Shown here: positions 9,142 to 17,187 of the stretch, one piece after another
Numbering within the stretch: the stretch's first letter is position 1
Layout of the letters: the number at the start of each line of letters is the position of its first letter
DNA from: Paenibacillus abyssi
GTDB lineage: Bacteria > Bacillota > Bacilli > Paenibacillales > Paenibacillaceae
Length of the DNA: 64,000 bases
Direction of reading: 5' to 3'
Assembly: GCF_014640295.1 (NCBI RefSeq)
Contig: NZ_BMGR01000001.1
Span: 124,001 to 188,000 of the forward strand
Translations under genes and position numbers: made by a program
Notes under the pieces: generated by a model
Told to the model about the DNA's origin: nothing
Databases searched by the model: none
What the model saw: only the letters and a program-made list of their open reading frames with translations

Positions 9142-9478
9142 GGTTACGTTCATGCCGGAAGGAAAAAAGGTTACCGTCCAACCTGGCGTATCCGTGCTTG
9201 AGGCGGCCAGAAGGGCTGGAATATCGATTAGAACGCGCTGCGGAGGCAAAGCAGGGTGCCTTATGTGCAAAGTGACGCATTGCTCCGTAGGCGGCCTATC
9301 GGCACCAAGAGAAAATGAACGAAGAAAGCTCGCAGGTTTGGAATCATCGGGCTTGCGTCTGGCCTGTCAAGCAAAAGTGACGGGAAATGCGGCCATTGAA
9401 GTGCCGGAGGATCCATTACGTTCGGCAGTACGAAAGCAGTTGGCCAGACAAAAAGAGCAGGAAGATGAATTGTGGTAA
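9131..9478 (+). CDS. Second 2Fe-2S ferredoxin-type protein
   Basis: 115 residues. Ligands appear as RCGGKAGCLMC (C-x5-C-x2-C, adrenodoxin-like spacing) and a later RLACQAKV. The basic, charged C-terminal tail is unlike that of the first ferredoxin at 8222. It overlaps the nucleotidyltransferase-like gene, so the two are translationally linked. Confidence 0.85.
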   Translation: MGVEVTFMPEGKKVTVQPGVSVLEAARRAGISIRTRCGGKAGCLMCKVTHCSVGGLSAPRENERRKLAGLESSGLRLACQAKVTGNAAIEVPEDPLRSAVRKQLARQKEQEDELW

Positions 9479-9497
9479 GCAGGAGGTAATCGAAACA

Positions 9498-10232
9498 ATG
9501 AGAACAGTGAAAAAATCGGTAAGCCTGTTGGCGCTGATCGGTTTATGTGCTGTCCTGATGACAGGGTGTTTATATCCCGAGGAGAACCGCGCGCAGAATA
9601 TGGCATCGACCCGTGATGCAGTTATCTATATGCAATCTGTCATTGATCAATATCAGCAGCAAACCGGTGTGCTGCCTATTAAGAATAGTACGCCTGACAC
9701 GCCAAAGTACGAGAAGTATGTGATCGATCTGGCGAAGCTCCAGCGCATGCAGTACATTGGTGATCTTCCGTCGGTTTCTTTTGAAAATGGCGGGCGATTT
9801 TATTTTCTGCTGCTTGATGAGGATACGAAACCAACAGTGAAACTGATGGATCTTGTTTCATTTCAAGCCGTGAACGATATCCAAAGCTGGGTCAATGATT
9901 ACCAGCGGCGAAATAACACTCTGCCTGTAGGAGATGAGGCATATCCTGGATTTTTCCGCATTGATTACGGTGCTCTTGGCAAAAAGGAGCCCGCAATAAC
10001 GAGTCTGTATTCCGGGACAACACTCAGTACGATGATGGACGGGCAAGGTATCGTCTATATCGACTATGGGATTGATTTGATGAGAACGATAGAGCGGAAC
10101 AGCTTAGCGCCTGAACCGGAGCAGGATTTGAGAGAGTTTCTGGCTGCTGAATACGATTTTGTTCCGGTTAAAACCACTGTGTATCATTGGGTGGACAATG
10201 AACCGCGCGCCATGCCGGAAGATAAAGAGTAA
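9498..10232 (+). CDS. yphF: YphF-like lipoprotein
   Basis: 244 residues with a basic N-terminus, hydrophobic signal and lipobox LMTGC near residue 22, so it should be lipidated and sit outside the membrane. The position before spoIVA and the size match Bacillus YphF. The mature part has two repeats built around a VIYMQSVIDQYQQQTGVLPI-like helix (again near IQSWVNDYQRRNNTLPV). Function unknown. ATG 9498 follows GGAGG at 9481-9485 by 12 bases. Confidence 0.78.
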   Translation: MRTVKKSVSLLALIGLCAVLMTGCLYPEENRAQNMASTRDAVIYMQSVIDQYQQQTGVLPIKNSTPDTPKYEKYVIDLAKLQRMQYIGDLPSVSFENGGRFYFLLLDEDTKPTVKLMDLVSFQAVNDIQSWVNDYQRRNNTLPVGDEAYPGFFRIDYGALGKKEPAITSLYSGTTLSTMMDGQGIVYIDYGIDLMRTIERNSLAPEPEQDLREFLAAEYDFVPVKTTVYHWVDNEPRAMPEDKE

Positions 10233-10250
10233 GTTTCTGCCTGTAAAAGT

Positions 10251-10295
10251 GGCCGTCTCAAACGCAGTGCATTCTGCGGGGGAGACGGCCTCTTT
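10251..10295 (+). terminator. Rho-independent terminator after yphF
   Basis: GGCCGTCTC pairs with GAGACGGCC, with an inner CGCAG/CTGCG helix, followed by TCTTT. The 310 bases from here to spoIVA hold the sigma-E-like promoter and no convincing gene. Confidence 0.88.
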
Positions 10296-10423
10296 GTGCT
10301 GCGCTGGAAATCATTATTTGCTTCTGTCTGGCGATTTGTTGGAATAGGGAGACGCATCGCCTCATATATCAATTCATGGAAGGACGGAGCGTGTGCCGTT
10401 TTAAAAGATTTCATCAAGGAGTC

Positions 10424-10452
10424 GTCATAAATACCGGGCGGCAACATATGAT
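10424..10452 (+). promoter_or_regulatory. Likely sigma-E promoter of spoIVA
   Basis: GTCATAAA and CATATGAT, 13 bases apart, match the mother-cell sigma-E pattern (about GTCATATT and CATACAAT). In Bacillus spoIVA is sigma-E controlled. The distance to the start codon, about 150 bases, is long. Confidence 0.6.
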
Positions 10453-10607
10453 GTTACTAGTCCAAATGGTTGTACGAGTTGCGTCGCTTGCCCGCTTCAA
10501 TCATCCGAAGGATAGCGGCGAACCCTGGCAGTGCGAGGTAAATGTCAGCGTTCCGGCAGGAGATGTACCACCTTGTACTCGGAAATTTGATTGGGAGGGG
10601 ATATTCA

Positions 10608-12086
10608 GTGGAGAAAGTTGACATTTTCAAGGACATAGCCGAACGAACAGGCGGGGATATTTACCTCGGCGTCGTTGGTGCAGTACGTACAGGCAAATCA
10701 ACCTTTATCAAACGCTTCATGGAAACGGTTGTACTGCCCAGCATAACAAACGAAGCCGACCGGATAAGAGCGATCGATGAACTGCCGCAAAGCGCGGCCG
10801 GGAAGACCATTATGACGACGGAACCTAAATTTGTGCCGAACCAAGCCGTTCAGATCAAAGTGACGGAAGGCCTTAACGTTAATGTCAGGCTGGTTGACTG
10901 TGTCGGCTATGCAGTTGAAGGCGCGAAAGGCTACGAGGATGAGAACGGTCCCCGCATGATAACGACGCCTTGGTTCGAGGATCCGATTCCGTTCCAGGAA
11001 GCAGCCGAGATCGGAACCCGTAAAGTAATACAGGAGCACTCCACCCTTGGAGTGGTTGTAACGACGGACGGATCGATTGCGGAGATCCCGCGCAATTCCT
11101 ACATCGATGCGGAAGAGCGAGTCATTAATGAGCTGAAAGAAGTTGGCAAACCATTTGTGCTCATTGTGAACTCAACCCGGCCGAAAAGCGATGAAGCTCT
11201 GCAGCTAAGAAATGAACTGCAGGAGAAATATGATATTCCAGTCATGACCATGAGCGTAGCCACGATGGGAGAGGAGGAAGTCATCTCCGTACTGCGCGAG
11301 GTATTGTACGAGTTCCCTGTCCATGAGGTCAACGTCAATCTGCCGAGCTGGGTAATGGTTCTTAATGAGAATCACTGGGTACGCAGCAATTATGAAAATT
11401 CCGTTCGCGATACCGTAAAGGACATCCGGCGTCTGCGGGATGTTGACCGGGTGGTTGCGCAGTTCATGGAATATGACTTCATCTCCCGCGCCGGATTAAG
11501 CGGGATGAATATGGGGCAAGGCGTGGCAGAGATTGACTTGTATGCGCCGGATGAGCTGTATGACCAAATCCTGATGGAAGTGGTGGGTGTCGAGATTCGC
11601 GGCAAAGACCATTTGCTTCAGCTGATGCAGGAATTCTCCCATGCCAAGCGTGAATATGACCGGTTTGCCGAAGCGCTCGAAATGGTGAAAACGACCGGAT
11701 ACGGCATTGCCGCCCCTTCCTTGGCGGAAATGGCGCTCGACGAACCGGAATTGATTCGTCAAGGCTCAAGATTCGGCGTACGCCTCAAAGCTACCGCTCC
11801 CTCGATCCATATGATCCGCGTCGACGTCGAATCTGAATTTGCGCCGATCATCGGTACGGAGAAGCAGAGTGAGGAGCTGGTGCGCTACCTTATGCAGGAT
11901 TTTGAGAACGACCCGATAAAAATCTGGGAGTCCGATATTTTCGGCCGTTCACTGCATTCCATCGTCAGAGAAGGCATTCAAGGAAAAATTGCGATGATGC
12001 CCGACAATGCGCGATATAAGTTGCAGGAGACACTCGGACGCATTATCAATGAAGGCTCAGGCGGGCTGATTGCGATTATTCTTTAG
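10608..12086 (+). CDS. spoIVA: Stage IV sporulation protein A
   Basis: Cytoskeletal ATPase that polymerises on the outer forespore membrane and anchors the coat. 492 residues, the same length as in Bacillus. The N-terminus carries the Walker A loop GAVRTGKST with lysine 30, and the C-terminus ends GGLIAIIL. GTG 10608 follows GGGAGGGG and reproduces the family N-terminus MEKVDIFKDI. Confidence 0.98.
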   Translation: MEKVDIFKDIAERTGGDIYLGVVGAVRTGKSTFIKRFMETVVLPSITNEADRIRAIDELPQSAAGKTIMTTEPKFVPNQAVQIKVTEGLNVNVRLVDCVGYAVEGAKGYEDENGPRMITTPWFEDPIPFQEAAEIGTRKVIQEHSTLGVVVTTDGSIAEIPRNSYIDAEERVINELKEVGKPFVLIVNSTRPKSDEALQLRNELQEKYDIPVMTMSVATMGEEEVISVLREVLYEFPVHEVNVNLPSWVMVLNENHWVRSNYENSVRDTVKDIRRLRDVDRVVAQFMEYDFISRAGLSGMNMGQGVAEIDLYAPDELYDQILMEVVGVEIRGKDHLLQLMQEFSHAKREYDRFAEALEMVKTTGYGIAAPSLAEMALDEPELIRQGSRFGVRLKATAPSIHMIRVDVESEFAPIIGTEKQSEELVRYLMQDFENDPIKIWESDIFGRSLHSIVREGIQGKIAMMPDNARYKLQETLGRIINEGSGGLIAIIL

Positions 12087-12128
12087 GCTGCCAATGATGA
12101 TGAATTAGAGCTTTATCGACAAGCTGAG

Positions 12129-12151
12129 GACACGCGATAGCGTGTCTTTTT
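12129..12151 (+). terminator. Rho-independent terminator after spoIVA
   Basis: GACACGC, loop GATA, GCGTGTC, then TTTTT. Confidence 0.9.
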
Positions 12152-12250
12152 ATTTGTTTCACTATCTGGTGCCCGTCCATAGCCTGAATATCCTTAAATA
12201 TCAGTCATTTCAACACTTTTGCATTAAAACGTGAAAACTTCCTAATCTAC

Positions 12251-12279
12251 TTGAAATTCGGAAACGGCTGTATTACTAT
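12251..12279 (+). promoter_or_regulatory. Candidate sigma-A promoter of hbs
   Basis: TTGAAA and TACTAT separated by 17 bases, 94 bases before the hbs start. The match is moderate. The rest of 12152-12373 shows nothing else recognisable. Confidence 0.45.
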
Positions 12280-12373
12280 AAATTTGTTCGGCTTTAAGGT
12301 ATATTTTTGCAACTTTCGGTTAAACAGAATGATATTGATGCGACAACGGTTGCCGTCAGGGGAGGTGAAAGAT

Positions 12374-12649
12374 ATGAACAAAACGGATTTGATTGCCAAA
12401 GTGGCTGAATCGACCGAGCTTTCCAAGAAAGATGCGACAAAAGCGGTCGACGCCGTTTTTGATGCTATCTCTGACGCTCTGCAAAGCGGAGAGAAAGTTC
12501 AACTGGTCGGCTTCGGTAACTTTGAAGTTCGCGAGCGTTCGGCACGTAAAGGCCGCAACCCGCAAACAGGCGAAGAGATCGAAATCGCGGCTAGCAAGAT
12601 GCCGGCATTTAAACCAGGTAAATCTTTAAAGGATCTTGTATCCAACTAA
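12374..12649 (+). CDS. hbs: DNA-binding protein HU (HBsu)
   Basis: Nucleoid protein that bends DNA non-specifically. 91 residues starting [12 protein letters not shown], with the [18 protein letters not shown] arm and the closing [15 protein letters not shown] 12374 follows GGGGAGGTG. It follows spoIVA as in Bacillus. Confidence 0.97.
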   Translation: MNKTDLIAKVAESTELSKKDATKAVDAVFDAISDALQSGEKVQLVGFGNFEVRERSARKGRNPQTGEEIEIAASKMPAFKPGKSLKDLVSN

Positions 12650-12666
12650 CCGATGAAATGAATTGA

Positions 12667-12696
12667 ACGTCCGGATGGATTCCATTCGGGCGTTTT
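12667..12696 (+). terminator. Rho-independent terminator after hbs
   Basis: A 12-bp stem with two G-T pairs (ACGTCCGGATGG with CCATTCGGGCGT), a 3-base loop and a short T run. Confidence 0.85.
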
Positions 12697-12719
12697 CAAA
12701 TTCGCGTCCTTAGCGTCTA

Positions 12720-12748
12720 TTGACTTTTTTTGAGAAATCCTTTAGACT
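12720..12748 (+). promoter_or_regulatory. Promoter of the tRNA-Pro gene
   Basis: TTGACT and TAGACT separated by exactly 17 bases, about 80 bases before the tRNA. Confidence 0.6.
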
Positions 12749-12826
12749 CATTTTTGCAAATATTCAAAACGCGAAACGGATGTCACTGTCACAAAGAACG
12801 GCGTCAGTTGTTTCAGATCGGTTCGT

Positions 12827-12866
12827 CGGGGTATGGCGCAGCCTGGTAGCGCGCACCCTTGGGGTG
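12827..12866 (+). tRNA. tRNA-Pro(TGG), 5' half only, cut by the prophage
   Basis: Seen: acceptor strand CGGGGTA, a D arm with GCGC/GCGC stem, anticodon 5' strand CACCC, loop TTGGGGT with anticodon TGG (12860-12862) and one base of the 3' strand. The next bases (GTCTC) do not pair with CACCC, and no T arm or 3' acceptor strand follows. The remainder should lie at attR, outside the window. The prophage has therefore either disrupted this gene or the host relies on another copy. Confidence 0.82.
12854..12866. other. Left attachment site (attL) core, approximate
   Basis: Chromosomal tRNA sequence stops being tRNA-like after the anticodon loop, and phage sequence leading to the integrase follows. 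The shared core should be inside CACCCTTGGGGTG. Its exact ends need attR or an empty site. Confidence 0.65.
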
Positions 12867-12882
12867 TCTCGTAATGGCTTCG

Positions 12883-12914
12883 TTAGGTAAATCCGCTAAC
12901 TTAGCGGTAAATCC
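12883..12914. repeat. Integrase arm-type site candidates
   Basis: GGTAAATCC occurs at 12886 and 12906, exactly 20 bases apart (about two helical turns). Between them is the perfect inverted repeat CCGCTAA-C-TTAGCGG (12893-12907). TTAGCGG recurs at 13010, just before the integrase. Such repeats beside an attachment core are typical of integrase or excisionase binding. The rest of 12915-13025 holds no gene. Confidence 0.5.
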
Positions 12915-13025
12915 TCCGTTCGACAAGCGGTATTTTTAACGCATGGGTGCGCGGCTGGGTATCGGTAGGGTGCGCGTAAGTTACACTCCCGTTCGGTAAC
13001 GTAAAAGTTAGCGGGAGGATCTACA

Positions 13026-14063
13026 TTGGACAAGCGTATAGGCAGACGCTATAAGAACACGAGGCGCTCCGGTAAAGGTCCGGCATCACTCGACGATTTG
13101 TACGATACGTTCGTAACCGCCAAGATAGCGGAAGGCGTGTCGGCCAGAACGATCGAAACTTACGAGGAAAATTATCGTTTTTTATGCGATTATATAGCGC
13201 TTGAAGGATTGCCGCGGGAATTTGACTCGGTGACAACGGATTTACTCCGGTCTTACATTAACTGGATGCTGACGAAGAAGCGGAAGTGGGAAGGTCACGC
13301 GCACAAATCGGAAGATGAGAAAACGGTGGGCCTCTCGCCGGTAACGGTTAATACGCGGCTCAAAGGTTTACGTACTATGTTCACGTTTTTGTACGCCGAG
13401 GACGAGATACCTTACAACCCATTCGACAAAATAAAGCCGGTCAAAGAGCCGGAGCAAGAAATAGAAATAATGACCGCCGAACAAATGGAGCGTATACTTA
13501 AATCTCCGGACAGGAAGACATACGCCGGCTTCCGGGACTTCGTGTTTATGAACGTATTGATTGACGGATTCTTCCGCATTAATGAAGCGCTAAAGATCCG
13601 CGAATCCGACATAAACTTCGAAACGGGCCTCGTCACAATCCCGGCTGTAAACGCCAAGTCACGCAAGAGTAAAACGGTACCGTTATCGAGAGGGACGCTG
13701 AAACTGCTACGCGACCTGATCGCTGATAATGCGGATTTCGAGACGGATTACGTTTTTCTCACGAACTACGGCGACAATATTTCGGATGACCGTATGCGGG
13801 ACCGAATTAAGCAGCACGCGAGGAAAGCGAATATTGACGTTAGGGTATACCCGCATTTGTTCCGGCATAGCGCGGCAACCCTTTACCTAGAGAACGGCGG
13901 AGAGATCCGTTTTTTAGCGGAATTACTTGGACATGCTGACCTCCGGATGGTACTCCGGTACACGCATTTATCGAAAAAAGCGGTATCGGAAATGCACGTA
14001 AAATACTCGCCTATTCACAACGTTACCGGGAAGCTTAGTAAGGAACGTCGTATAATGCGCTGA
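13026..14063 (+). CDS. int: Tyrosine-family phage integrase
   Basis: Catalyses integration and excision at the tRNA-Pro site. 345 residues: a SAM-like core-binding N-terminus (TIETYEENYRFLCDYI), then the catalytic domain with FRINEALKI (first arginine), HLFRHSAAT (H-x-x-R), LGHADLRMVLRYTHL with the second histidine and tyrosine nucleophile. TTG 13026 follows GGGAGG. The gene points away from attL, as is usual for a tRNA-targeting integrase. Confidence 0.96.
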   Translation: MDKRIGRRYKNTRRSGKGPASLDDLYDTFVTAKIAEGVSARTIETYEENYRFLCDYIALEGLPREFDSVTTDLLRSYINWMLTKKRKWEGHAHKSEDEKTVGLSPVTVNTRLKGLRTMFTFLYAEDEIPYNPFDKIKPVKEPEQEIEIMTAEQMERILKSPDRKTYAGFRDFVFMNVLIDGFFRINEALKIRESDINFETGLVTIPAVNAKSRKSKTVPLSRGTLKLLRDLIADNADFETDYVFLTNYGDNISDDRMRDRIKQHARKANIDVRVYPHLFRHSAATLYLENGGEIRFLAELLGHADLRMVLRYTHLSKKAVSEMHVKYSPIHNVTGKLSKERRIMR

Positions 14064-14121
14064 GAGGCGTATAGAGACGCGTAACCACCTTGTCGGTATA
14101 AACTGTACTGTATAACGAATA

Positions 14122-14159
14122 AAGCCCGCCAGGAACCGATTACGGAACCGAGCGGGCTT
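14122..14159. terminator. Shared terminator between int and the stalk-domain gene
   Basis: AAGCCCGC pairs with GCGGGCTT across a 22-base loop. It lies between two convergent genes with T-rich sequence after it on the plus side and A-rich on the other, so it can serve both. Confidence 0.75.
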
Positions 14160-14165
14160 CTTCGT

Positions 14166-14834
14166 TTATTTAAGAATGATCTCTGTCACCACATCCTCGC
14201 CTATAGATGAATAACTCGCGCCATCAAATGCCGCGTCCACGAAATAATTCAGGCTGGTGATTTGATTTATGTCGCTTTTGACTTCAAATATAATTTTTCC
14301 TTTCTTTATAACCTTCCCTTTATACTCACCGCCGAGCGATTCATAAGTGTAACCGGCGACTTGCTCTTTGGTATTCGTCACAATTTCGCCCGATGGGAAC
14401 CAGCCTACGTTGTCGCTCGAAGTATTCTCCACCTCTACGTCAAAGACAACCGCATTCACCGGACTATAATACGTATCATACTTAAACGCAGGATTCAGCG
14501 TTACTTTCGTCACCTTCAGCGTCATCGGCCCGCTTTTGACCGTCACGTTTACGTCGTACGATTTCGCGGCTGTAGCGGTTGTTTCCGTTGCGCCGCCGTC
14601 CTTACTCGTTATGGATACCGTACGTGTTGCCGCGTCATATCGTACGTTAGCGCCGAGCATTTCGGCCGCCGCCCGTACCGGTACGTAGGTAACGCCTTTT
14701 TGTACGATCGGCTCGACGTTCGCGACCTGACCGTTAACAATTAGCGTAAACTTCGTTGCGGCAAATGCACCAAATCCGATGGACGCTCCGAGTATTGACG
14801 TTAACAATGCCGCGATTACGAGTTTCTTCCGCAT
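14166..14834 (-). CDS. Secreted protein with copper amine oxidase N-terminal-like (stalk) domain
   Basis: 222 residues with a clear signal peptide (MRKKLVIAALL..., cleavage near GAFAATKF), then the stalk-type domain FTLIVNGQVANVEP, GVTYVPVRAAAEMLGA and TRTVSITS. The C-terminal part has a beta-rich segment with VEVENTSSDNVGW. The stalk domain is common in Paenibacillus exported proteins. AGGAGAGGATGATATT precedes the ATG. Placed outside the lytic operons beside int, it is a candidate lysogenic-conversion gene expressed in the lysogen. Confidence 0.82.
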   Translation of the reverse strand: MRKKLVIAALLTSILGASIGFGAFAATKFTLIVNGQVANVEPIVQKGVTYVPVRAAAEMLGANVRYDAATRTVSITSKDGGATETTATAAKSYDVNVTVKSGPMTLKVTKVTLNPAFKYDTYYSPVNAVVFDVEVENTSSDNVGWFPSGEIVTNTKEQVAGYTYESLGGEYKGKVIKKGKIIFEVKSDINQITSLNYFVDAAFDGASYSSIGEDVVTEIILK

Positions 14835-14962
14835 AATATCATCCTCTCCTTCGGTAGTTTCTACGTAATTTTACCATAAACGTTTCAGGACGCGGAGAAA
14901 ATTTTAACTACGGATGTCCCAATCTGCGCGGATCGTGTAACGGAGGAAAAAGTTTTCCGCAA

Positions 14963-14997
14963 AAGTGTGCGAGAACAAATGTCTATCCGAATAATAC
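14963..14997 (+). promoter_or_regulatory. Promoter-like 35-base element, copy A
   Basis: AAGTGTGCGA, an 11-base variable part, then TATCCGAATAATAC. The same block with the same spacing is found at 26660 (copy B). It is 36 bases before the gene at 15033 and should drive the rightward operon of small genes. The match to sigma-A is poor at -35. Confidence 0.6.
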
Positions 14998-15032
14998 AGT
15001 AACAGAGAAATTTACGGAAGGAGGCGCTGATA

Positions 15033-15296
15033 ATGGCGCAGGAAATTAAACGGGCATTACCACGCAAACGTAACCGGGTGCAAATCGTGAAGGTTACGGT
15101 TAAGCATCCGGACGGGACGACGGAAGAGGTTGACGCGAAGGAGTGTACGAAGTGTGGCGTAGTGAAGGCGCTGCTGGAGTTTAACACGAACAGTAATCGG
15201 TGCTCAGAATGCGCAAAGGAATCAGCGCGAGGGAATTACAAACAACGTAAAGTAATGTGGGAGGTTATTGAGGGGGGTAAGGTACAAGAAATGTAA
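15033..15296 (+). CDS. Small zinc-ribbon-like phage protein
   Basis: 87 residues. Four cysteines as CTKCG...RCSEC, about 20 residues apart, suggest a small zinc knuckle. The N-terminus is basic (PRKRNRVQIVKV). GGAAGGAGG precedes ATG 15033. First gene after copy A of the repeated element. Function unknown; DNA or RNA binding is a guess. Confidence 0.65.
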   Translation: MAQEIKRALPRKRNRVQIVKVTVKHPDGTTEEVDAKECTKCGVVKALLEFNTNSNRCSECAKESARGNYKQRKVMWEVIEGGKVQEM

Positions 15297-15978
15297 TGAG
15301 TGTTTTGAAAACAAGAAAGAAGAAATTGATTTTTATAAAAGCGGAAGAGGCTACGAGTTTATTTGTAAGAGTTGTAGGATAAGCGCGGCTATTAACAACA
15401 AGAAAAATAATAAAGAGCGTTACGCTAGATACTCTGCTAATCGCAACGCACTTATTAAGGCACTTCCAAGGTATGACCACAGGAAAGCCACATTTGATTC
15501 TTACAGGTATTTCAACTATAAATGCGCTTTAACTAACACGCGCGGGGATTTAGTGGATGATCATTTTATAGCTATAGCCACGGGTCATGGAGGAACAATT
15601 AGAGGGAATATAATACCTCTTCTCTCTGCTATTAACTTTAGTAAGAACGATGCTGACCCATTCACTTGGTTCGAAACGAATAGGCAACGTTTCGAACTCG
15701 ATGATTCCCGCTGGAACGCGCTTATCTCGTACCTCGCGGATCAGAACGGACTCACCCTCGACGAATATAGGCAGTTTGTCGATTGGTGCTACGCAAATCA
15801 ACGCAGTATTGACGACATCCGCGCGGACAATGAACGATACGGCTACGTTGTATCATCGCTCGAACTTTGGCGTGAGGCTACCGGAATGTCGTTTCCACTA
15901 CGGATTGACTTCCGCCAGAAGAGGAGGAATGCTCGCGATCGACGTAACCATTTCGTTGGTATCCACGAGATGGTCTAA
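15268..15978 (+). CDS. HNH-like endonuclease with N-terminal zinc finger
   Basis: 236 residues. An N-terminal CNEC...CKSC finger precedes a segment CALTNTRGDLVDDHFI...NIIPLLSAINFSKND that looks like a variant HNH core (DDH, then N). It begins inside the previous gene. Base composition is more AT-rich than the neighbours, as expected for a mobile homing gene. The start is uncertain: TTG 15268 is preceded closely by GGGAGG. Confidence 0.6.
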   Translation: MRGVRYKKCNECFENKKEEIDFYKSGRGYEFICKSCRISAAINNKKNNKERYARYSANRNALIKALPRYDHRKATFDSYRYFNYKCALTNTRGDLVDDHFIAIATGHGGTIRGNIIPLLSAINFSKNDADPFTWFETNRQRFELDDSRWNALISYLADQNGLTLDEYRQFVDWCYANQRSIDDIRADNERYGYVVSSLELWREATGMSFPLRIDFRQKRRNARDRRNHFVGIHEMV

Positions 15979-15997
15979 ACGGAGAGGAGGCGTTAAC

Positions 15998-16057
15998 ATG
16001 AACAATCCTGCTATCTCGTATTTTACCCGTTTCCAATTTCGTGGCCCGCCCGCTTAA
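15998..16057 (+). CDS. Short 19-residue peptide, possible leader
   Basis: MNNPAISYFTRFQFRGPPA read from an ATG with a very good ribosome binding site (GAGAGGAGG, 7 bases upstream). It ends at the edge of a long non-coding region. It may be a leader peptide or a chance open frame. Confidence 0.35.
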   Translation: MNNPAISYFTRFQFRGPPA

Positions 16058-16523
16058 ATACGCCTCAACGCGATCACCGTAAAATTGACGGGAAATTAGG
16101 CGCTGAAATAGGCGTAGGGTATAAACACTTCACCCGACGGATTTAAACGCTAATTTCACGGTAAAATCGCGGCGAAAAGTAGGCGTGCGGATTTCAGGCG
16201 CGGGGCAGGCGGCGGGGCGCGGCGTTTCGGGGACGGTTTTATCTTTTATATTTTAAGTTCCATGCGCTCCAGATAGTATTAATAACCGTTTACGCGTAAA
16301 TGTTTGGATACGTACGGATTAAATACGGAACGTAGTGGAGTATTTAAGACGTAATGTTTTAATCTTTAAATCTTTAATGCTTTTAATATCTTTAAAATCT
16401 TTTATTATAACGCAAAGTTCCCGTTAAGTCAATAGTGACTTTTCGCGAACACTACGTTTACCTACGATCCGGCCCCGCGCTGGAAATCGGTAACATTAAC
16501 TATTCTGCTACGGAGGTGTTAAC
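16058..16523. other. Non-coding region with direct and inverted repeats
   Basis: No gene is visible in 466 bases. It holds two imperfect copies of a block with ACGGTAAAAT/CCGTAAAATTG followed by GGCG-AAAT-TAGGCG (near 16077 and 16158), a very GC-rich stretch near 16195-16230, an AT-rich tract with ATCTTTAA repeats (16361-16404), and the inverted repeat AAGTCA-ATAG-TGACTT (16426-16441). It could be an origin, a regulatory region, or both. Confidence 0.6.
16361..16404. repeat. AT-rich ATCTTTAA repeats
   Basis: ATCTTTAA occurs at 16362, 16370 and 16388, with ATCTTTTA at 16397, in a strongly AT-rich tract in an otherwise GC-rich phage. This resembles a duplex-unwinding element. Confidence 0.55.
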
Positions 16524-16907
16524 GTGAAAGTAACGATCCCTAACGAAGTGGCTGACGCGATTGAATTTGCCCGCAGTTGGCCGGAAACTAACGCGAGTAT
16601 TATAACGCACGTGATTGATTCGGAAATTTATACCGATGATCGCTCGAATGCTCTACGCTCAATCCCGTTCGATACGCTCTTATCCGCACTCGTCAACGGT
16701 TACGAACGTGAGAAGACGGCGGAGGAGGCCGCACATGAGCGAATTAAAAGGGTTTACGACATCGCTATTGATACTGCTAAGTATTTCATTGATGCCGTCG
16801 AAATAGCGGAGCAACTATCGTTCGCGGACGGAATCAAATACGCACTGAACGAACTCGGAGTAAAAATAAGCGGCGTCAACGCGCCGGGAAGAGATACCGG
16901 TAAATGA
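16524..16907 (+). CDS. Hypothetical phage protein
   Basis: 127 residues, mostly helical and acidic, no recognised motif. GTG 16524 follows CGGAGGTG. First gene after the non-coding repeat region; its stop overlaps the next start. Confidence 0.7.
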   Translation: MKVTIPNEVADAIEFARSWPETNASIITHVIDSEIYTDDRSNALRSIPFDTLLSALVNGYEREKTAEEAAHERIKRVYDIAIDTAKYFIDAVEIAEQLSFADGIKYALNELGVKISGVNAPGRDTGK

Positions 16908-17187
16908 ACAGCGGTAAGTTCACGTATGAGGTTAACGTGATTATATCGAGAACTCCGTCTGGACTACGTTTTGCGGCACTATCGCTGAAGATATATGAAG
17001 AAATCCGCTCAATCACGGCGGCCTCTTATCGGCGGTTGAATACGCAATCGTCAACGAAGTGAACGGCCGGACGGAAGCGCGGACACTGGCGGAATTGCTC
17101 GCTGAATATACGCAAGAGGTGGCGCGGCTGCGAACGACGATCATTAACGCAATGGTTCCGAAAATTGACGAAAAGGGAGCGATGTAA
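16904..17187 (+). pseudogene. Degraded small phage gene
   Basis: An ATG overlapping the previous stop opens a 52-codon frame that ends at 17062. A better coding frame (16936-17187, containing ENSVWTTFCGTIAEDI, then HGGLLSAVEYAIVNEVNGR and a coiled-coil-like LAELLAEYTQEVARLR) is broken by TGA at 16996 and has no start. Together they look like one gene with at least a frameshift and a stop. A real short protein from 16904 cannot be excluded. Confidence 0.45.

Noticed and set aside
10184-10447. Leftward open frame of 87 codons between yphF and spoIVA
   Set aside because: No ribosome binding site, and it runs over the yphF terminator and the yphF 3' end.
12867-12930. Possible restored tRNA 3' half in the phage part of attL (a GTTCGAC resembling a T loop at about 12918)
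   Set aside because: Flanking bases do not form a T stem and no acceptor strand pairs with CGGGGTA.
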